From Excoecaria cochinchinensis (Eukaryota > Streptophyta > Magnoliopsida > Malpighiales > Euphorbiaceae), in NCBI GenBank assembly GCA_947683425.1, contig CANTUQ010000043.1, forward strand, positions 5,441,501-5,505,500: a stretch of 64,000 nucleotides of DNA. Reading direction: 5' to 3'. Of this stretch, positions 9,901-21,640 are shown one piece after another. Within the stretch, counting starts at the first letter, position 1. Every line of letters begins with the position of its first letter. Both the position numbers and the translations under genes were made by a program. Under the pieces are notes generated by a model. That model searched no databases and had not been told where the DNA came from. It saw only the letters and a program-made list of their open reading frames with translations.

Positions 9901-11229
9901 TTTGTAAGTAGCCAGCAGCAGTTCATGGCTAATCAAGAGTCAAGGTGGAAATCTCAAGAGCAGTGGAACCGAAATCAAGATGCTTCCATGAGGAATTTAG
10001 AGACTCAAGTGGGACAGCTAGCGAATTCCGTGTCTCAAAGACCACCAGGAACATTTCCTTCGAATGTGGACCGAAATCCAAAAGAGGAAGCGAAAGCCAT
10101 CACACTGAGAAGTGGTAAGGAAATGGTACCGAGAGAAAGCCAAGGTAAAAATTCTTCATCATCAGAAAAGGAGGAGCCGACACGGACGGTAAGTAATTCT
10201 AACTCTAGAGTAGAAGTTAATGAAGATGCTCCTAAAAGTGATAAGGGTAAAAGTTTAGTGAATCCAAGGGTAGAGGATCTTGATATAAATAGACTGCCAT
10301 TTCCTGCAATTGCTAAACATGAAAAGAAAAATGAGCAAAAGGCTAGGTTTCTAGGGATGTTTAAGAAACTGCACATCAATTTACCATTTGCTGAAGCTTT
10401 AGCTCATATGCCTAACTATGCTAAATTTATGAAAGAATTATGTTCTAATAAAAAGAAATTAGAAGGGCATGGAACTGTACAGCTTACAAAAAATTGCAGC
10501 GCTATAATTATGAATAAGATCCCTGAAAAATTGGAAGATCCAGGTAGCTTTACTTTACCCTGTGCGATTGGTGAAGATTTTTATGGTAATGCTCTATGTG
10601 ATTTGGGTGCCAGCATAAATTTGATGCCTTATTCTATTTGCAGGAAGCTTAATCTTGGGGACCTCAGGGAGACAGGAATGAGACTACAACTGGCAGATAG
10701 ATCAGTGAGGTGGCCCAAAGGAGTGATAGAAGATCTATTAGTGAAGGTGGGGAAATTCATCTTCCCAGTGGACTTTGTGGTGATGGAGATGGAAGAGGAT
10801 AGGAAGGTGCCACTGATAGTAGGGAGGCCGTTTTTAAACACAGCGAAGGCATTGATAGATGTTCATGGTCAAACGGTCACCCTAAGGTTCAATAATGAAG
10901 AGTTGGTAGTGGATATGAACAAGGCTCAAAAGTATCCATCTGGGGATATGGAGCAGTCTGTTTATTTTGTTGATGTAATAGACGAATGTGTGGAAGAAGT
11001 GCAGGAAAATGTGGTTGGAGATGATTCAGAAAATTTGAGTTTGTTACATTCAGTGGAAGGAGAAGAAGTGGAAGAAGAGATGAGGGGAGAAGAAATAGAA
11101 AATAAGGAGATAAAGGATGGAAAGGATGAGTTACAGAATGAAGAGTCTAACCATAAAAAGGGGAATTTAAATTCTGAACTTAAACCTCTCCCCTCTCATT
11201 TGAAATATGTGTTTTTAGAGAAAGAATAG
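9901..11229 (+). pseudogene. pol: Athila-like Gag C-terminus and aspartic protease
   Basis: In frame with the segment ending at 9898. It opens with a Gln-rich stretch and RNLETQVGQLANSV, then the KEEAKAITLRSGKE motif common in Athila polyproteins, an acidic linker, and the protease. The protease active site reads CDLGASINLMPYSIC (DLGA in place of DTGA, the usual Athila form) at about 10597-10640, followed by VPLIVGRPFLNTAKALIDV with its flap and second-half motifs. An acidic, Glu-rich tail of about 80 residues precedes a TAG at 11227, which lies in frame between protease and RT. No zinc knuckle was seen. Confidence 0.88.
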
Positions 11230-13228
11230 AAACCAGTAATCATATCTTCTTTGTTGTCAGGTGATGAAGAACAGCTGCTGCTAGAGGTGCTGAAGAAGCA
11301 CAAGAGAGCAATCGGATGGGAAACCTCAGACTTGAAGGGGATAGACCCAAGCTACTGCACACACATGATCCCAATGGAGAAGGAATGCAAGCCGGTAGCT
11401 CAGCCTCAGAGGCGACTCAACCCAGCCATGCAAGAGGTAGTAAAAAAGGAGGTACTCAAACTCCTTGATGCAGGTATAATCTACCCTATTTCTGATAGTA
11501 AATGGGTTAGCCCAGTGCAATGTGTGCCTAAAAAAGGGGGAATGACAGTGGTCAAAAATGAACTGAATGAACGGATTCCAACTCGTACAGTTACGGGTTG
11601 GAGAGTCTGTATTGATTATAGAAGGTTGAATATTGCCACTAGAAAAGATCATTTCCCTTTGCCATTTATTGATCAAATGCTAGAGAGGTTAGCAGGTAAT
11701 AGGTTCTACTATTTTTTAGATGGGTATTCGGGATATTTACAGATTCCTATAGCCCCAGAGGATCAAGAGAAAATGACTATTACCTGCCCATATGGCACAT
11801 TTGCATATAGAAGAATGCCCTTTGGGTTATGTAATGCACCGGCTACGTTTCAGCGGTGTATGATGGCTATTTTCCATGATTTTATAGAGAAATTTATGGA
11901 GCTATTCATGGATGATTTCACTATATATGGGGCTAATTTTATGAGCTGTCTAAAGCACCTTGATTTAGTGCTAGGGAGGTGTGAAAAGACTAACCTAGTT
12001 TTAAATTGGGAAAAATGCCATTTTATGGTGAGAGAGGGCATTGTGTTAGGGCATAAAATTTCAGAGAGAGGGATAGAAGTGGATAAGGCAAAAGTTGAAT
12101 TCATAGAGAAGTTACCGCCTCCGACGAGTGTTAAGGGCATAAGGAGTTTTTTAGGACATGCGGGGTTTTACCGGTGTTTTATTAAAGATTTTTCAAAAAT
12201 TGCTAAACCCCTATCTAATTTACTCATGAAAGATGTTGTTTTTAATTTTGATAATGAATGCTTGCTAGCTTTTGAAACATTAAAGCAATGGCTTATTTCA
12301 GCTCCGGTGATTATATCTCCAGATTGGACTATGCCATTTGAACTAATGTGTGATGCTAGTGATTATGCAGTGGGAGCGGTACTGGGACAGCGACGGGATA
12401 AGATATTATGTGCAATTTATTATGCTAGTCACACTTTGACAGGAGCACAGGTTAATTACACCACCACAGAGAAAGAACTTCTAGCAATTGTGTATGCATT
12501 CGAGAAGTTCAGGCCTTATTTGCTGGGTGCAAAAGTTGTGGTGTGGTCAGACCATGCAGCTTTGAGGCATTTGTTTGCCAAGAAAGAATCCAAACCGAGG
12601 CTGATTCGTTGGGTGCTGCTATTGCAAGAGTTCGATTTAGAAATTAAGGATAAGAAGGGTGCTGAAAACTTCGTGGCAGACCATTTATCAATAATGGAAA
12701 ATGACCATATTGAAAAGGGGGAAATTTTAGATTTATTTCCTGATGAACACATTTGTGTTGTATTTGCTTGTGACACTTCTGTTCCTTGGTTTGCTAACAT
12801 AGCAAATTTTCTTGCAGGAGGTTTTATGCCTAAAGATTATACTTGGCAGCAAAAGAAGAAACTGCGAGCAGATGCAAGACAATACATTTGGGATGACCCC
12901 TACCTTTTCCGATTATGTGCTGATCAAATTTTAAGAAGGTGCATCTCAAATAAGGAGACGGGTGCAATCATCACAGCTTGTCACAGTGGAGAAGCTGGTG
13001 GACATCATGGGCCCAATAGAACGGTAATGAAAATTTTATCTTCTGGTTTTTATTGGCCTACAATGTTTAGAGATGTTCAATTTTATGTGAAAACTTGCGA
13101 TAGATGCCAGAGGGTAGGAAATATATCTAAGCGAGATGAGATGCCCCTGACAAACATGCTTGAGGTAGAACTATTTGATGTATGGGGAATAGAATTTTAT
13201 GGGACCTTTTCTGGTTTTGTACGGGTAT
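11230..13228 (+). pseudogene. pol: Athila-like reverse transcriptase, RNase H, integrase N-terminus
   Basis: Continues the same frame after the 11227 TAG. RT motifs in order: PVAQPQRRLNPAMQEVVKKE, KWVSPVQCVPKKGG, WRVCIDYRRLN, FYYFLDGYSGYLQIPI, YRRMPFGLCNAPATFQRCM and the catalytic FMDDFTIYG at about 11905-11930. RNase H follows with ELMCDASDYAVGAVLGQ, TTEKELLAIVYAFEKFRPYL and WSDHAALRHLF. The integrase zinc domain shows CHSGEAGGHHG and CDRCQRVGNI. This stretch of about 660 codons is free of stops, the best preserved part of the element. A frameshift near 13200-13225 separates it from the integrase core. Confidence 0.95.
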
Positions 13229-14071
13229 GAATATATTCTGGTGGCAGTGGATTATGTGAGTAAATGGGTCGACGCTATAGCCACTAGAACTTCTGATGCT
13301 AAGATTGTGTTAGTATTTTTGAGGAGAAACAAATTCACTCGGTATGGAGCCCCTAGAGCCATAATAAGCGATGGTGGTAAACATTTTGTGAACCACCAAT
13401 TTAAGGCTTTATTAAAGAAATTTGGCGTTAGGCATAAGGTCACAACCCCTTGCCATGCTCAGGCTAATGGTCAAGTTGAAGTGTCTAACAGGGAGTTAAA
13501 GGCCATCTTAGAAAAACCGGTCAATTCATCTAGAAAAGATTGGTACCTTAAGTTAGATGATGCTCTATGGGCCTATAGGACAGCATTCAAGACACCGATA
13601 GGGATGTCCCCTTTTAGGTTGGTTTTTGGGAAGTCCTGTCACCCCCCAGTGGAAATAGAGCATAAAGCTTATTGGGCTACCAAATTTCTGAATTTTGACC
13701 TTGAGAATGCAGGTAAGTGCAGGTCTTTGCAGCTAAATGAACTAGACGAGCATCGATTTTGGGCCTATGATCATGCCATGAGATACAAAGATAAAACTAA
13801 GAAGTGGCATGATTGAAAACTGGTCAGAAAGGAAATTACACTTGGAATGCGAGTGCTTCTTTATGACAGTAGGCTGCGATTGTTTCCTGGTAAGTTGAAA
13901 TCGAGATGGAAAGGACCATATGAAGTAGTGGCAGTTGATAAGTTTGGCGTGGTGACATTGAAGCACCCGCGGTTTGAGGATGAATTCAAGGTAAATGGAC
14001 ATCATGTGAAGCAGTATTTTGGATCTACCTTTGATAGTGCTTCCACGATCGTCACTCTAGCAGATACTTGA
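13199..14071 (+). pseudogene. pol: Athila-like integrase core and C-terminus
   Basis: Inserts element cDNA into chromosomes. The catalytic triad is visible: AVDYVSKWVDA (first Asp), IISDGGKHF (second Asp) and HAQANGQVEVSN (Glu). Then follow DALWAYRTAFKTPIGMSPF, FGKSCHPPVEIEHKAYWA and the C-terminal GPYEVVAVDKFGVVTL and VNGHHVKQYF segments. The frame overlaps the previous one by about 30 bp because of a shift in the FMGPF region. One in-frame TGA lies at 13814. The polyprotein ends at 14071. No chromodomain, as expected for the Athila lineage. Confidence 0.93.
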
Positions 14072-14290
14072 CGGTTTTTAAAAGTCCAGCTGCGGACTTG
14101 TTAAATGCAGAACTACTTCTTATCTTTGTTTTCTTTTGTATCATTTAATGGTATTTTGTTTAGGAAGTTAATCTTATTTCACTTTGTAAATTTTATGTTT
14201 AGAAGAGAAATTATGTTTTGTTGGAGAAGGTTCAAAACAATTGTATCAAGAGATTTAGAGAAATTGATGAATTTGTGCAAGTGTACAGGT
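14072..14290 (+). other. Post-pol spacer, no gene
   Basis: T-rich sequence between the end of pol and the palindrome array. No supported ORF. Confidence 0.6.
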
Positions 14291-14691
14291 GGTCACGGTC
14301 ACAATGAAACTCATTGTGACCGTGACCAAAGGAGGATGCATTCTGGATTCTGGTTGATGCACATGTCATGGTCACAATGAAACTCATTGTGACCGTGACC
14401 ATCAGGTAAGTTACATTCTGTTCTGAGGTATGCACATGTCACGGTGACAATGAATTTCATTGTCAATGTGAGGTAGAGTGAGTTACATTCTGTTTTCAAA
14501 CTAGGTTATGTCACGGTGACAATGAAATTCATTGTGACCGTGACATAATGCACATTCAATTCTGTTTTCAAATTTGGTTATGTCACGGTGACAATAAATT
14601 TCATTGTCACCGTGACCCCATGGCGGTTCAATTCTGGATTGCAAATTTTGGATATGTCACGGTCACAATGAAACTCATTGTGACCGTGACC
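14291..14691. repeat. Palindrome array, six units, 72-74 bp period
   Basis: Units start (TCAC/TCAT) at 14293, 14365, 14439, 14511, 14583 and 14657. The first is a perfect 17-bp stem (GGTCACGGTCACAATGA) with loop AAC. Some units use GGTCAC/GTGACC, others GGTGAC/GTCACC, and one (14511) mixes the two. Spacers share ATTCTGTTTTCAAA-like text and TATG just before the stem. It is the same word family as the LTR array of this element but lies between pol and the env-position ORF. Confidence 0.93.
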
Positions 14692-15661
14692 CACAAAAAG
14701 AACTTTTAAAATCCCAGTTTTTCCTTTTGTTATTTCTCACTTTCCCACAGCTCATTCACTCGTACCGTGCACCATTTGTTCTTCTCTGCATCTTTTGCGT
14801 TCTTTTCTATCTTTTAGACCATCATTCCGGATTATCTACAACAAGTAAATATTTTTCTCTTCCTTTTTAATTTTATTTCAATTCATTTATTTTTACTTTT
14901 CTCCTCCTTGCATTACCTGTTCTAATTGATCTCCATGGCTGTGATTCATACGATTCCTGTGCCGATGCTTTTGTTTATCTTCTGTGAAAATTTTCGATTC
15001 AAGCTGTGCATCACTTCAATTCTTACTTTCCCATTTCAATTTTTATCTTTATTAAGAACGAGTTGGGTTGGGATGTTAGGGCAAGTGTGTGTGTGTATGA
15101 TTTACATTGAAATTTTTCTTCAAATTCTTGGTTTATAATGGAAATTGCTGGTTTTAATTGTTTACTCTGTATTGTAATGCCTGGTTTTTGAAATTGTGGG
15201 ATGTTAGTATGATCTTTAAGCTTCAATTTAATCAGTAAACTATCTGCATACCAGGTGTTTGACTAAATGTCTGAATGAATGATTTTCTTATTTTTTTCCA
15301 ATTCCTACCAATTTGAAATGCCAGGATTCTTTCGCAATAATGTTCCAAATAGTTGTTGTTCTCATTTATCAATGTTGCCTTTTGACAGTAGCTCCAATGC
15401 TCTTAACCTTTTATTGCATTTGGTAAGCAGCTGTATTGCTACTAGTGATTCTGAGTTAACACTGAATCTGCTCACCACTCTTGCTAAATTGTGATTTTGT
15501 CATTTGACTTCTTCTTGCATTATTGCATCTTTTATGAAATTCATTTGGAATTGAGAGATTGTTTACCAGGTTAGCATAAGCTTGACATTATGCTTTATTT
15601 TCAAAATCCATTGCTGTTGATGCCATCGCATGCTATTGAATTTGATTTTTCCATGTTGTGC
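14692..15661 (+). other. Non-coding stretch before the env-position ORF, intron-like
   Basis: T-rich with several short Met-initiated ORFs that have no recognisable homology. CTATCTTTTAG/ACC at about 14807-14822 and AACAA/GTAAAT at about 14842-14851 could be splice sites, and TTGTGCAG at 15655-15662 ends a T-rich tract just before the first good coding sequence. Athila env-like proteins are expected from spliced RNA, so this may be an intron; no transcript evidence is available here. Confidence 0.4.
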
Positions 15662-16862
15662 AGTGCCTCCTAAGTACAAAAGCTCTGCTCTTGCTTCCAG
15701 CTCCATCAGCCCACCCCCGAGCCAACAATCAGTAGATATTTTGAAGGTCCCTAAGTGGGTACCGGTACCAAAGAAAGATGTTTATGCTTTGTTCTCTAAG
15801 TGCTCCTATGTCCCGACGACATATTTGGATTTTGATCTATTGCAGAAGCTCGGTATTAGAGATCAAATTCAACATCTAATAGCCAACATTGGTTGGGAGA
15901 GGGTGTTCTCAACACAGGAGAAGGTATATCCGCAATTGACTAGGGATTTTGCGTCGACCGTCACCTGTCGACCGGGACGCGACCTCGCCCGAGACCCAGG
16001 TACGGTGTCTTTTTGGTTGGATGGAACTTCTTACAATCTTACTTTTCATCAATTTTCCGAATACCTTGGTTTTCCACACCTTGTACCCGACTGTTTTGAG
16101 GAGTATGATAAGGATGCTGCTTAGGCCACTATTAGAGACACGGCTACAGCTACCATGTAAGTCTCGGGCAAAACGAAAGCCCACCATTTGGACGACCATG
16201 TTCTGCGCATCATCCATAGATTCTTCTCACTTTCTCTCCTCAGCCATGTAGATTCGGCGGGACAGGTAAACTTACCCGAAGCTTTGTTCCTTACTTGCAT
16301 GGTTCGGGATGTTAGAATCAATGGAGCTACTCATTTTTGGCATAAATTGGAGGAGATGCAATGGCATCCAAAGAAAGTGAAAAAAATCGCACTGGGCGGA
16401 TTCGTCACAATGATAGCCAAGCGGGTTAACCTTCCATTGGGCAAGTACAAGGTTTTATCTTCTATTCCTGTAATTGATGATAAGATGCTGAGGAATATGA
16501 AAGTTATAGTCAAAGATCCAACAACAGCGGATGGTTATCGGTTATTAACCCGTGAGGAGTATTTACACGGAGTTAAGAGGGGTTTGGGCGGTTTACCTCA
16601 TGAGCAGGAGGACAAACCTGAGGCACCGGTCCCTCCTGCACCAGAGCCTGCGCAATTATCATCGCAGCAGTATGACGCTCTGATGGCACGCATGGACATT
16701 AACGCTGCATCAGTGGACACCCTTGCCACATCTGTGGGCACCATCTTAGCGTCTCAGGCAGACATGTAGTCTCAGATGGACCAACTGATCCAGGGATTCT
16801 CCGCCTGGTCTGCGCGGTTTGATACCCATTTCCCACCGCCACCACCACAATCAGATCCATGA
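15662..16862 (+). pseudogene. Env-position ORF (Athila-type plant transposon protein)
   Basis: A single frame begins after a possible splice acceptor with PPKYKSSALASSS and runs to a TGA at 16860, about 400 codons. In-frame stops at 16122 (TAG), about 16157 (TAA) and 16767 (TAG) break it. It resembles the plant-transposon protein domain found downstream of pol in Athila-type elements: WERVFSTQEKVYPQLTRDF, TVSFWLDGTSYNLTFHQFSE, LGFPHLVPD, then VNLPEALFLTCMVRDVRING and KIALGGFVTMIAKRVNLPLG. The tail is Pro- and Gln-rich (PVPPAPEPAQL) with a short helical segment. I see no signal peptide or clear membrane anchor, so an envelope function cannot be shown. Family assignment is from memory of motif style. 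Confidence 0.65.
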
Positions 16863-17737
16863 TCAGGGAGACCTCTTATCTTTTGTTTTGACTTTTGTTT
16901 ATTTTATTTTTATTTTTCTTTTTGATATGTAATATTATTACTTGCTGGGGACAGCAAGTTTTTATGTGGGGGGTAGGAGACATTAATTTTATATTATATA
17001 TGTAATTAAAAGCCATTCCATTAATGTATGATGCATGGTTATTTCTGTTTTAGTTTCTTTGTACTTTATTGTTGTTGCCTAAATATCTTTATCTCAGCTT
17101 AGCTTAACCTCAGTTATTCCTGTTGTGAATGTTTTGAACTTTAATTGGAGAATAATCTATCTTAAAAACTGATCTTGGCAAATGAGTAGTTGGAAGTTTT
17201 AGAAGCAATTTGAATCTCAATCAGTCATATATCTTGTGATTTCCAATCTTTTATGTACTATAGGCTTGTTTGTAAAAATTTGAAAAATCCAGTGCATAAG
17301 AGTTTTTGAGTGAAGGAATGTTAGGATAGTTAGAACCTTCCTCATCACCCTTCGAAACATGATAACAACTTAAACAAGTTTAGGACATGATTAAGGCAAT
17401 TTGTTTTTTTTATAACCACTTTTAAATAGCTTTAAACCTACCTGTTTACGTTATTTCCATTGCTAGGCCCGTTGAGCTGATTTAGTATGCTAAAAGCATA
17501 CTACGAAATTTTCTTGTTACACTGTTATTTTACCATTTAGCCTAAATGCTTTTGCCTACCCGTTTCTAAGAATTGGCCACTCTAGGATTGGGTTGGAATA
17601 TCATTGAAAGTTAAATAAGGGTATCTATTGTTGAAATAGTGGAAGTGTGAGAAGAATTATTAAATTTTGTGGGTGTTATTTAGTATGGTGTTAAACTTTC
17701 ACTCATTAGAAAAAAAAATTGGGTATAAGAAATTCTA
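16863..17737 (+). other. Athila-like 3' untranslated region
   Basis: Contains TGTGGGGGGTAGGAG at about 16963-16977, a purine-rich word typical downstream of Athila ORFs, and a GAAAAAAAAATTGGG stretch at 17709-17723 that might be a remnant of the polypurine tract. No gene seen. It stops abruptly at 17737 against a copy of Tat-3 sequence rather than the LTR. Confidence 0.6.
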
Positions 17738-17950
17738 GACCAAACTAGCGTATTCTAAGGCTCTAATGGGATGTAAATGCAATTTTGAAGGAAAGCGAAT
17801 TTATAAACTAAAACTTTAAGTGTAAATGTTAGTCAAGGTATTTTCAAATCAAAGTCTCGAACCAACAGTCCCCAGTGAATTCGCCACTATGACGCGCGCC
17901 GGACCCCGGGGCCGCCCATTGACCGCTCGCTTTAAGGCGATCGGGCATTT
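17738..17950 (-). repeat. Second copy of the 5' flank (Tat-3 sequence) before the 3' LTR
   Basis: This 213-bp segment is the counterpart of 6589-6801, with about nine differences. It includes the Tat-3 primer site, LTR end and the CATTT target duplication, immediately followed by the LTR start TGATAACTTC. It has no business inside the element and replaces the expected polypurine tract. Confidence 0.92.
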
Positions 17951-19663
17951 TGATAACTTCAATATAGTATTTAGTTTTGATAGTATTTTTTATATGATTT
18001 TTGGGTATTTAGTTGTATTTAATGTCATGTTATGTTTCTTTGATGTTAATTTTGTTAATCTTAGCCAAATTGGAATTTTGATGCATTTTAGATAAGTTTT
18101 TTATTAAAGTTTTGTGCCTTTGTAGACTTTTGCTCAAGGGGTCACGGTCACAATGAATTGGTTGTGACCGTGACATAAGAAGAATTGCAAACAGTAGCTG
18201 AAATCAATGGGTCACGGTCACAATGAAATTTGTTGTGACCGTGATATAATTCTCTATTGGGCAAAATGCAAGGGATGAAGACCTCACGGTGACAACAAAG
18301 TTCATTGTCACCGTGACATAAATTTTTCCTGGACAGAAGCGAAACTTTGAAGACCTCACGGTGATAATGAAATTCATTGTCACCGTGACCCCTCTCCTGT
18401 GCGTGAAAGGAAATTGAAGATCTCGACACCTCACGGTGACAATGAATTTCATTGTCACCGTGACCCCTCTGGAACTATAAAAATGCACTTTTCTGTTTGG
18501 CTAGGGTTCCGATTTTTTTAGTTAGTTTTTGCTATTAGTTTTGGCAGCTGAGATTTTTTGAGTTATTCTTCGGTTCTAAACTTTAGTTTTCATTATTGTT
18601 TTGAGTTTTCAATTAGAGATGGAGAGTAATTTTCATTAGATAGATAGTTTTAATTTCCAGAGATAGTTAGTTTTCCAGTTTTCCAGAATTTTGGTTTTAT
18701 TCTCCATTAAAGATCTGAAGAAGAAGACTGAAGAACGTGGGATTCAACCAGGATTTCTACCTCAATGAATTTCTGGGTTTATTCTTTCCTTTATTCTTTT
18801 AATTTTGTAATGGATTGTGAGTAGTATTTTAGTTGTTTGGGGGATCTCTAAACCCCAATCCTTATGTGAATTCTGAACATATTTTGATATTCGATATATG
18901 AATGAAGGTTTATTTCACTGGTTATTATTGTCAAATCATGAGATGTATATTTTCAAGTTAATTTCCTGTTTTGATGAATGGATTAATTCATGTATCTTAA
19001 TTGGTTATTGAATTGTATGATTAAATGTCATGATAATTTATCTTCAGATTTTCTGTCATGTTTGCTGTAACATTCGGACTGCTCCAGAAGGGAATCCACA
19101 TGTGCATGTTTTCATGGTTTAAGATTTGAGTGAGCAGTGAAATAAGTAGCTTTTGGGTTGTTTGGCTTCGGAATGGGAAAGCAAACCGAACCTAGGATTT
19201 TAGACCCGTGATTAGGCTAGTTGTATGACTTGCTCCGAAATTGGACGTCATGTAATTAGAGTAGCTTGCTCCGAAATGGGACGCTTGGGTTAAGAGGGTA
19301 ATCCCGATTTCATTCATATATGTTTTCTTTATGTGTTTTGATTCATATCTGGGTATGGGGTGGATGAGTGAACCTGAGCAACGTTTGTCTATTTTTTAAT
19401 TCTTATATTGTTAATTTTTCCGTTATTTGGTTTTTTGCAATTGTCAATTTAATTTTGATTACTTCCGTTTGTTCATTTTGGTTATTTAAATTCTTTGTTT
19501 TTAATCAGTAGTTAATTAAATCAATTCAACAACTGGGAATTCTTTAGCATACATTTAAGTGTCATAACTTGTGCACACAGTCTCTTCGGTACGATAACTC
19601 GGAGTCTTAAAAATACTTCATTATATTACTTGTCGATTCAGTACACTTGCTGAGGTCGCGTCA
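17951..19663 (+). mobile_element. Athila-like 3' LTR
   Basis: Same ends as the 5' LTR and followed by target duplication CATTT at 19664-19668 and resumed Tat-3 LTR. Differences from the 5' LTR are scattered substitutions, many at CG sites, plus a few small indels. Confidence 0.92.
18140..18465. repeat. Palindrome array, five units (3' LTR copy)
   Basis: Units start at 18142, 18212, 18284, 18356 and 18431, the same spacing as 6958-7283. The last unit, TCACGGTGACAATGAA with its inverted partner, is perfect here while its 5' LTR counterpart at 7249 has mismatches. Confidence 0.92.
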
Positions 19664-20769
19664 CATTTGAAGGTCCGTTGGCAGCTTGTAACGAATTACA
19701 AGTGCGTCTATTTTGGGCAACAAGGAGGTTTCATGGAGTCGCCACCCAATAAAACATTGGGAAAGTTCGTCTCGCCTCAGTGAGCCTAAGACGGCGCATA
19801 TTTCCATTTTGGCCAAACCAAAGGGATCTTGGAGGCAATCACCCCAATAAAACATTGTGAATTACCCTCTAACCCTATGGAGCCTAGGATTATTAATTAA
19901 GCCTTTTGATGGGACACAAGATGTGTCTTGGAGGTTCCAATGAGTGATTGGATAGACCTCTCGCCTCATTGAGCCCAAAGACCAGAGCTGGGTTCGGGAC
20001 TTCTCATCTATTTCTACCTTGATTTAACTTTACATTTAAGTTTTGAATTTATTAGTTCGCTTTCTCTCCACACAATGCAAATTTCAATTAAAAGCACAAA
20101 TATTCACATTAAAAGCGGTAAATAAAATAAATAAATAAAATAAATGTTCGAAATTAAATTACAATAAAACTAGGAGCGGAATACAACTCCCATTTTAAAA
20201 GGTACTATATATATATACATACAAAAAGATGGGAAATTCATTTATTTTGAGGGCTTTGGCCCTCACATGCATTTATTATGAAAAACTAATTTTTATGTCA
20301 TTTTTATGGGCTAAAACAGGACATTGGGTCCTTTAATTTTATGAAATAATCCCAATTTCAAGTAATATAAACAAGTATCCATTTTTAGTTTATGCGAAAT
20401 AAAATAAAATAAATAAAAAATACATAAACAGAATAAGGAATAAGGAAACTGAATAGATAAATAAAAAGGGATAAGAAAACTAAACCAAAGATAGGCTTTC
20501 CATGATGACATAATGGCTTATCTCCACAGCTCAACCCATCCAAGAAAAAGAAAATACAATACTCACAAAATAAAAGAAATATTAATATTTACAAATTAAA
20601 GCGATACATATGTAAGTGGAAAGTAAAATAAAATAAAATAAATAAGAAATAAAAATAACATACATAAAAATAAAATTGTTAAAGTAAAAAAACATTTTGA
20701 AAATAAAATAAGGAAGAAATAGAGGAAGAAATAATAAAAGGAAAAAAAGAAAAAAAAGAGAAACAAGGA

Positions 20770-20930
20770 CGAGAGACGGGCTTAGTGGCCGACCGACGGC
20801 CATCCCTCATGTGACCGACGGACGTCACGCGCCGTCGCTCGAATGATAGTCGGGTTTATTGCCCGTCGCTAGAGCGACAGACGGGCGTCGGTAAGCTACT
20901 GCCCGTCGGTCGCCTCTGGTTTCCAAATAA
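20770..20930. repeat. CpG-rich GACGGGC/GCCCGTC block
   Basis: Repeated words in both orientations: ACCGACGGCC, GACGGACGTCACGCGCCGTC, TTGCCCGTCGCTAGAGCGAC and AGACGGGCGTCGGT, forming several short inverted repeats in AT-rich surroundings. Confidence 0.75.
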
Positions 20931-21445
20931 ATAAGCAAAAAACTTCTTTTTCTCTTTTCTTTTCAAATAAACAACTTTCAAACAAAATAAAGACAAATAA
21001 AAGCTAAATAAAAAGTAAATAAATGCAATAAATGTGGAAATGAATGTAATAGATTAATAAAGCAAGTGTCCAGAATATTTACCCTCAGATTGTACCTTTT
21101 TGGAGTGAAACTTCGGTTGACTTGAACCTTGCGCGTCTCACTAGAAGAAAGCAAAAACCAAGAAGGAAAAATGTCTATATTTTTCCTTGATTTTTACCAA
21201 ATTTTTGAAATGTTTGAATCCACAAAATGGATGAAAACTAATGGATTTAGCTTTCTCCAAGTAAATAGATTCACTTAAAAGCGATATAAAACTAGAGAAA
21301 AAGTAGGTAAATATGGGAATTTAAACAAGTAAAAAAAAGAAAACTTGAGAAGAAGAAAATTTGCCCTTTTTAGCTTGTTTTTAGTGATTTTTTCTAAGAA
21401 AATCCGAACCCTCTTCAAAAGAAAAGATTTACAATTTATAGGCAT

Positions 21446-21640
21446 GACCGACGGGTAGGCCTTGACTCACCGACGGGTAGGCCTTGAGCCACCGACGGGA
21501 CACGTGTTCCCGAGAACAAAATGGTGGCCGCCTCAACGACCGACGGGCATGTGAGTCACCGACTGGTTGTCCATCCTTGAGAGAGGCGGTGACCACCACG
21601 ATGACCGACGGGATGCCAAATACAGACGGGCAGGCCGTCC
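21446..21640. repeat. CpG-rich ACCGACGGGTAGGCC block
   Basis: ACCGACGGGTAGGCCTTGA-like units of about 26 bp occur twice in tandem and in decayed form further on (CCGACGGGCATGTGAG, ACCGACGGGATGCC, ACGGGCAGGCCGTCCGT). Small ORFs here are artefacts of the repeat. Confidence 0.75.

Larger units (their letters stand above)
6802..19663 (+). mobile_element. Athila-like Ty3/gypsy element, complete structure, decayed
   Basis: Two LTRs (6802-8487 and 17951-19663) of about 1.7 kb, starting TGATAACTTC and ending GGTCGCGTCA, flank a tRNA-Asp primer site, gag, protease, RT, RNase H, integrase and an env-position ORF. Target duplication CATTT is at 6797-6801 and 19664-19668, and Tat-3 LTR sequence continues on the far side, so the element inserted into Tat-3. 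The coding region carries several in-frame stops and a few frameshifts. Oddly, the 3' LTR is preceded by a second copy of the 5' flank (17738-17950). Confidence 0.93.

Noticed and set aside
14291..14691. Regularly spaced repeats that might be read as a CRISPR array
   Set aside because: Repeats are palindromic but vary, spacers are related to each other rather than unique, there are no cas genes, and the context is plant retrotransposons.
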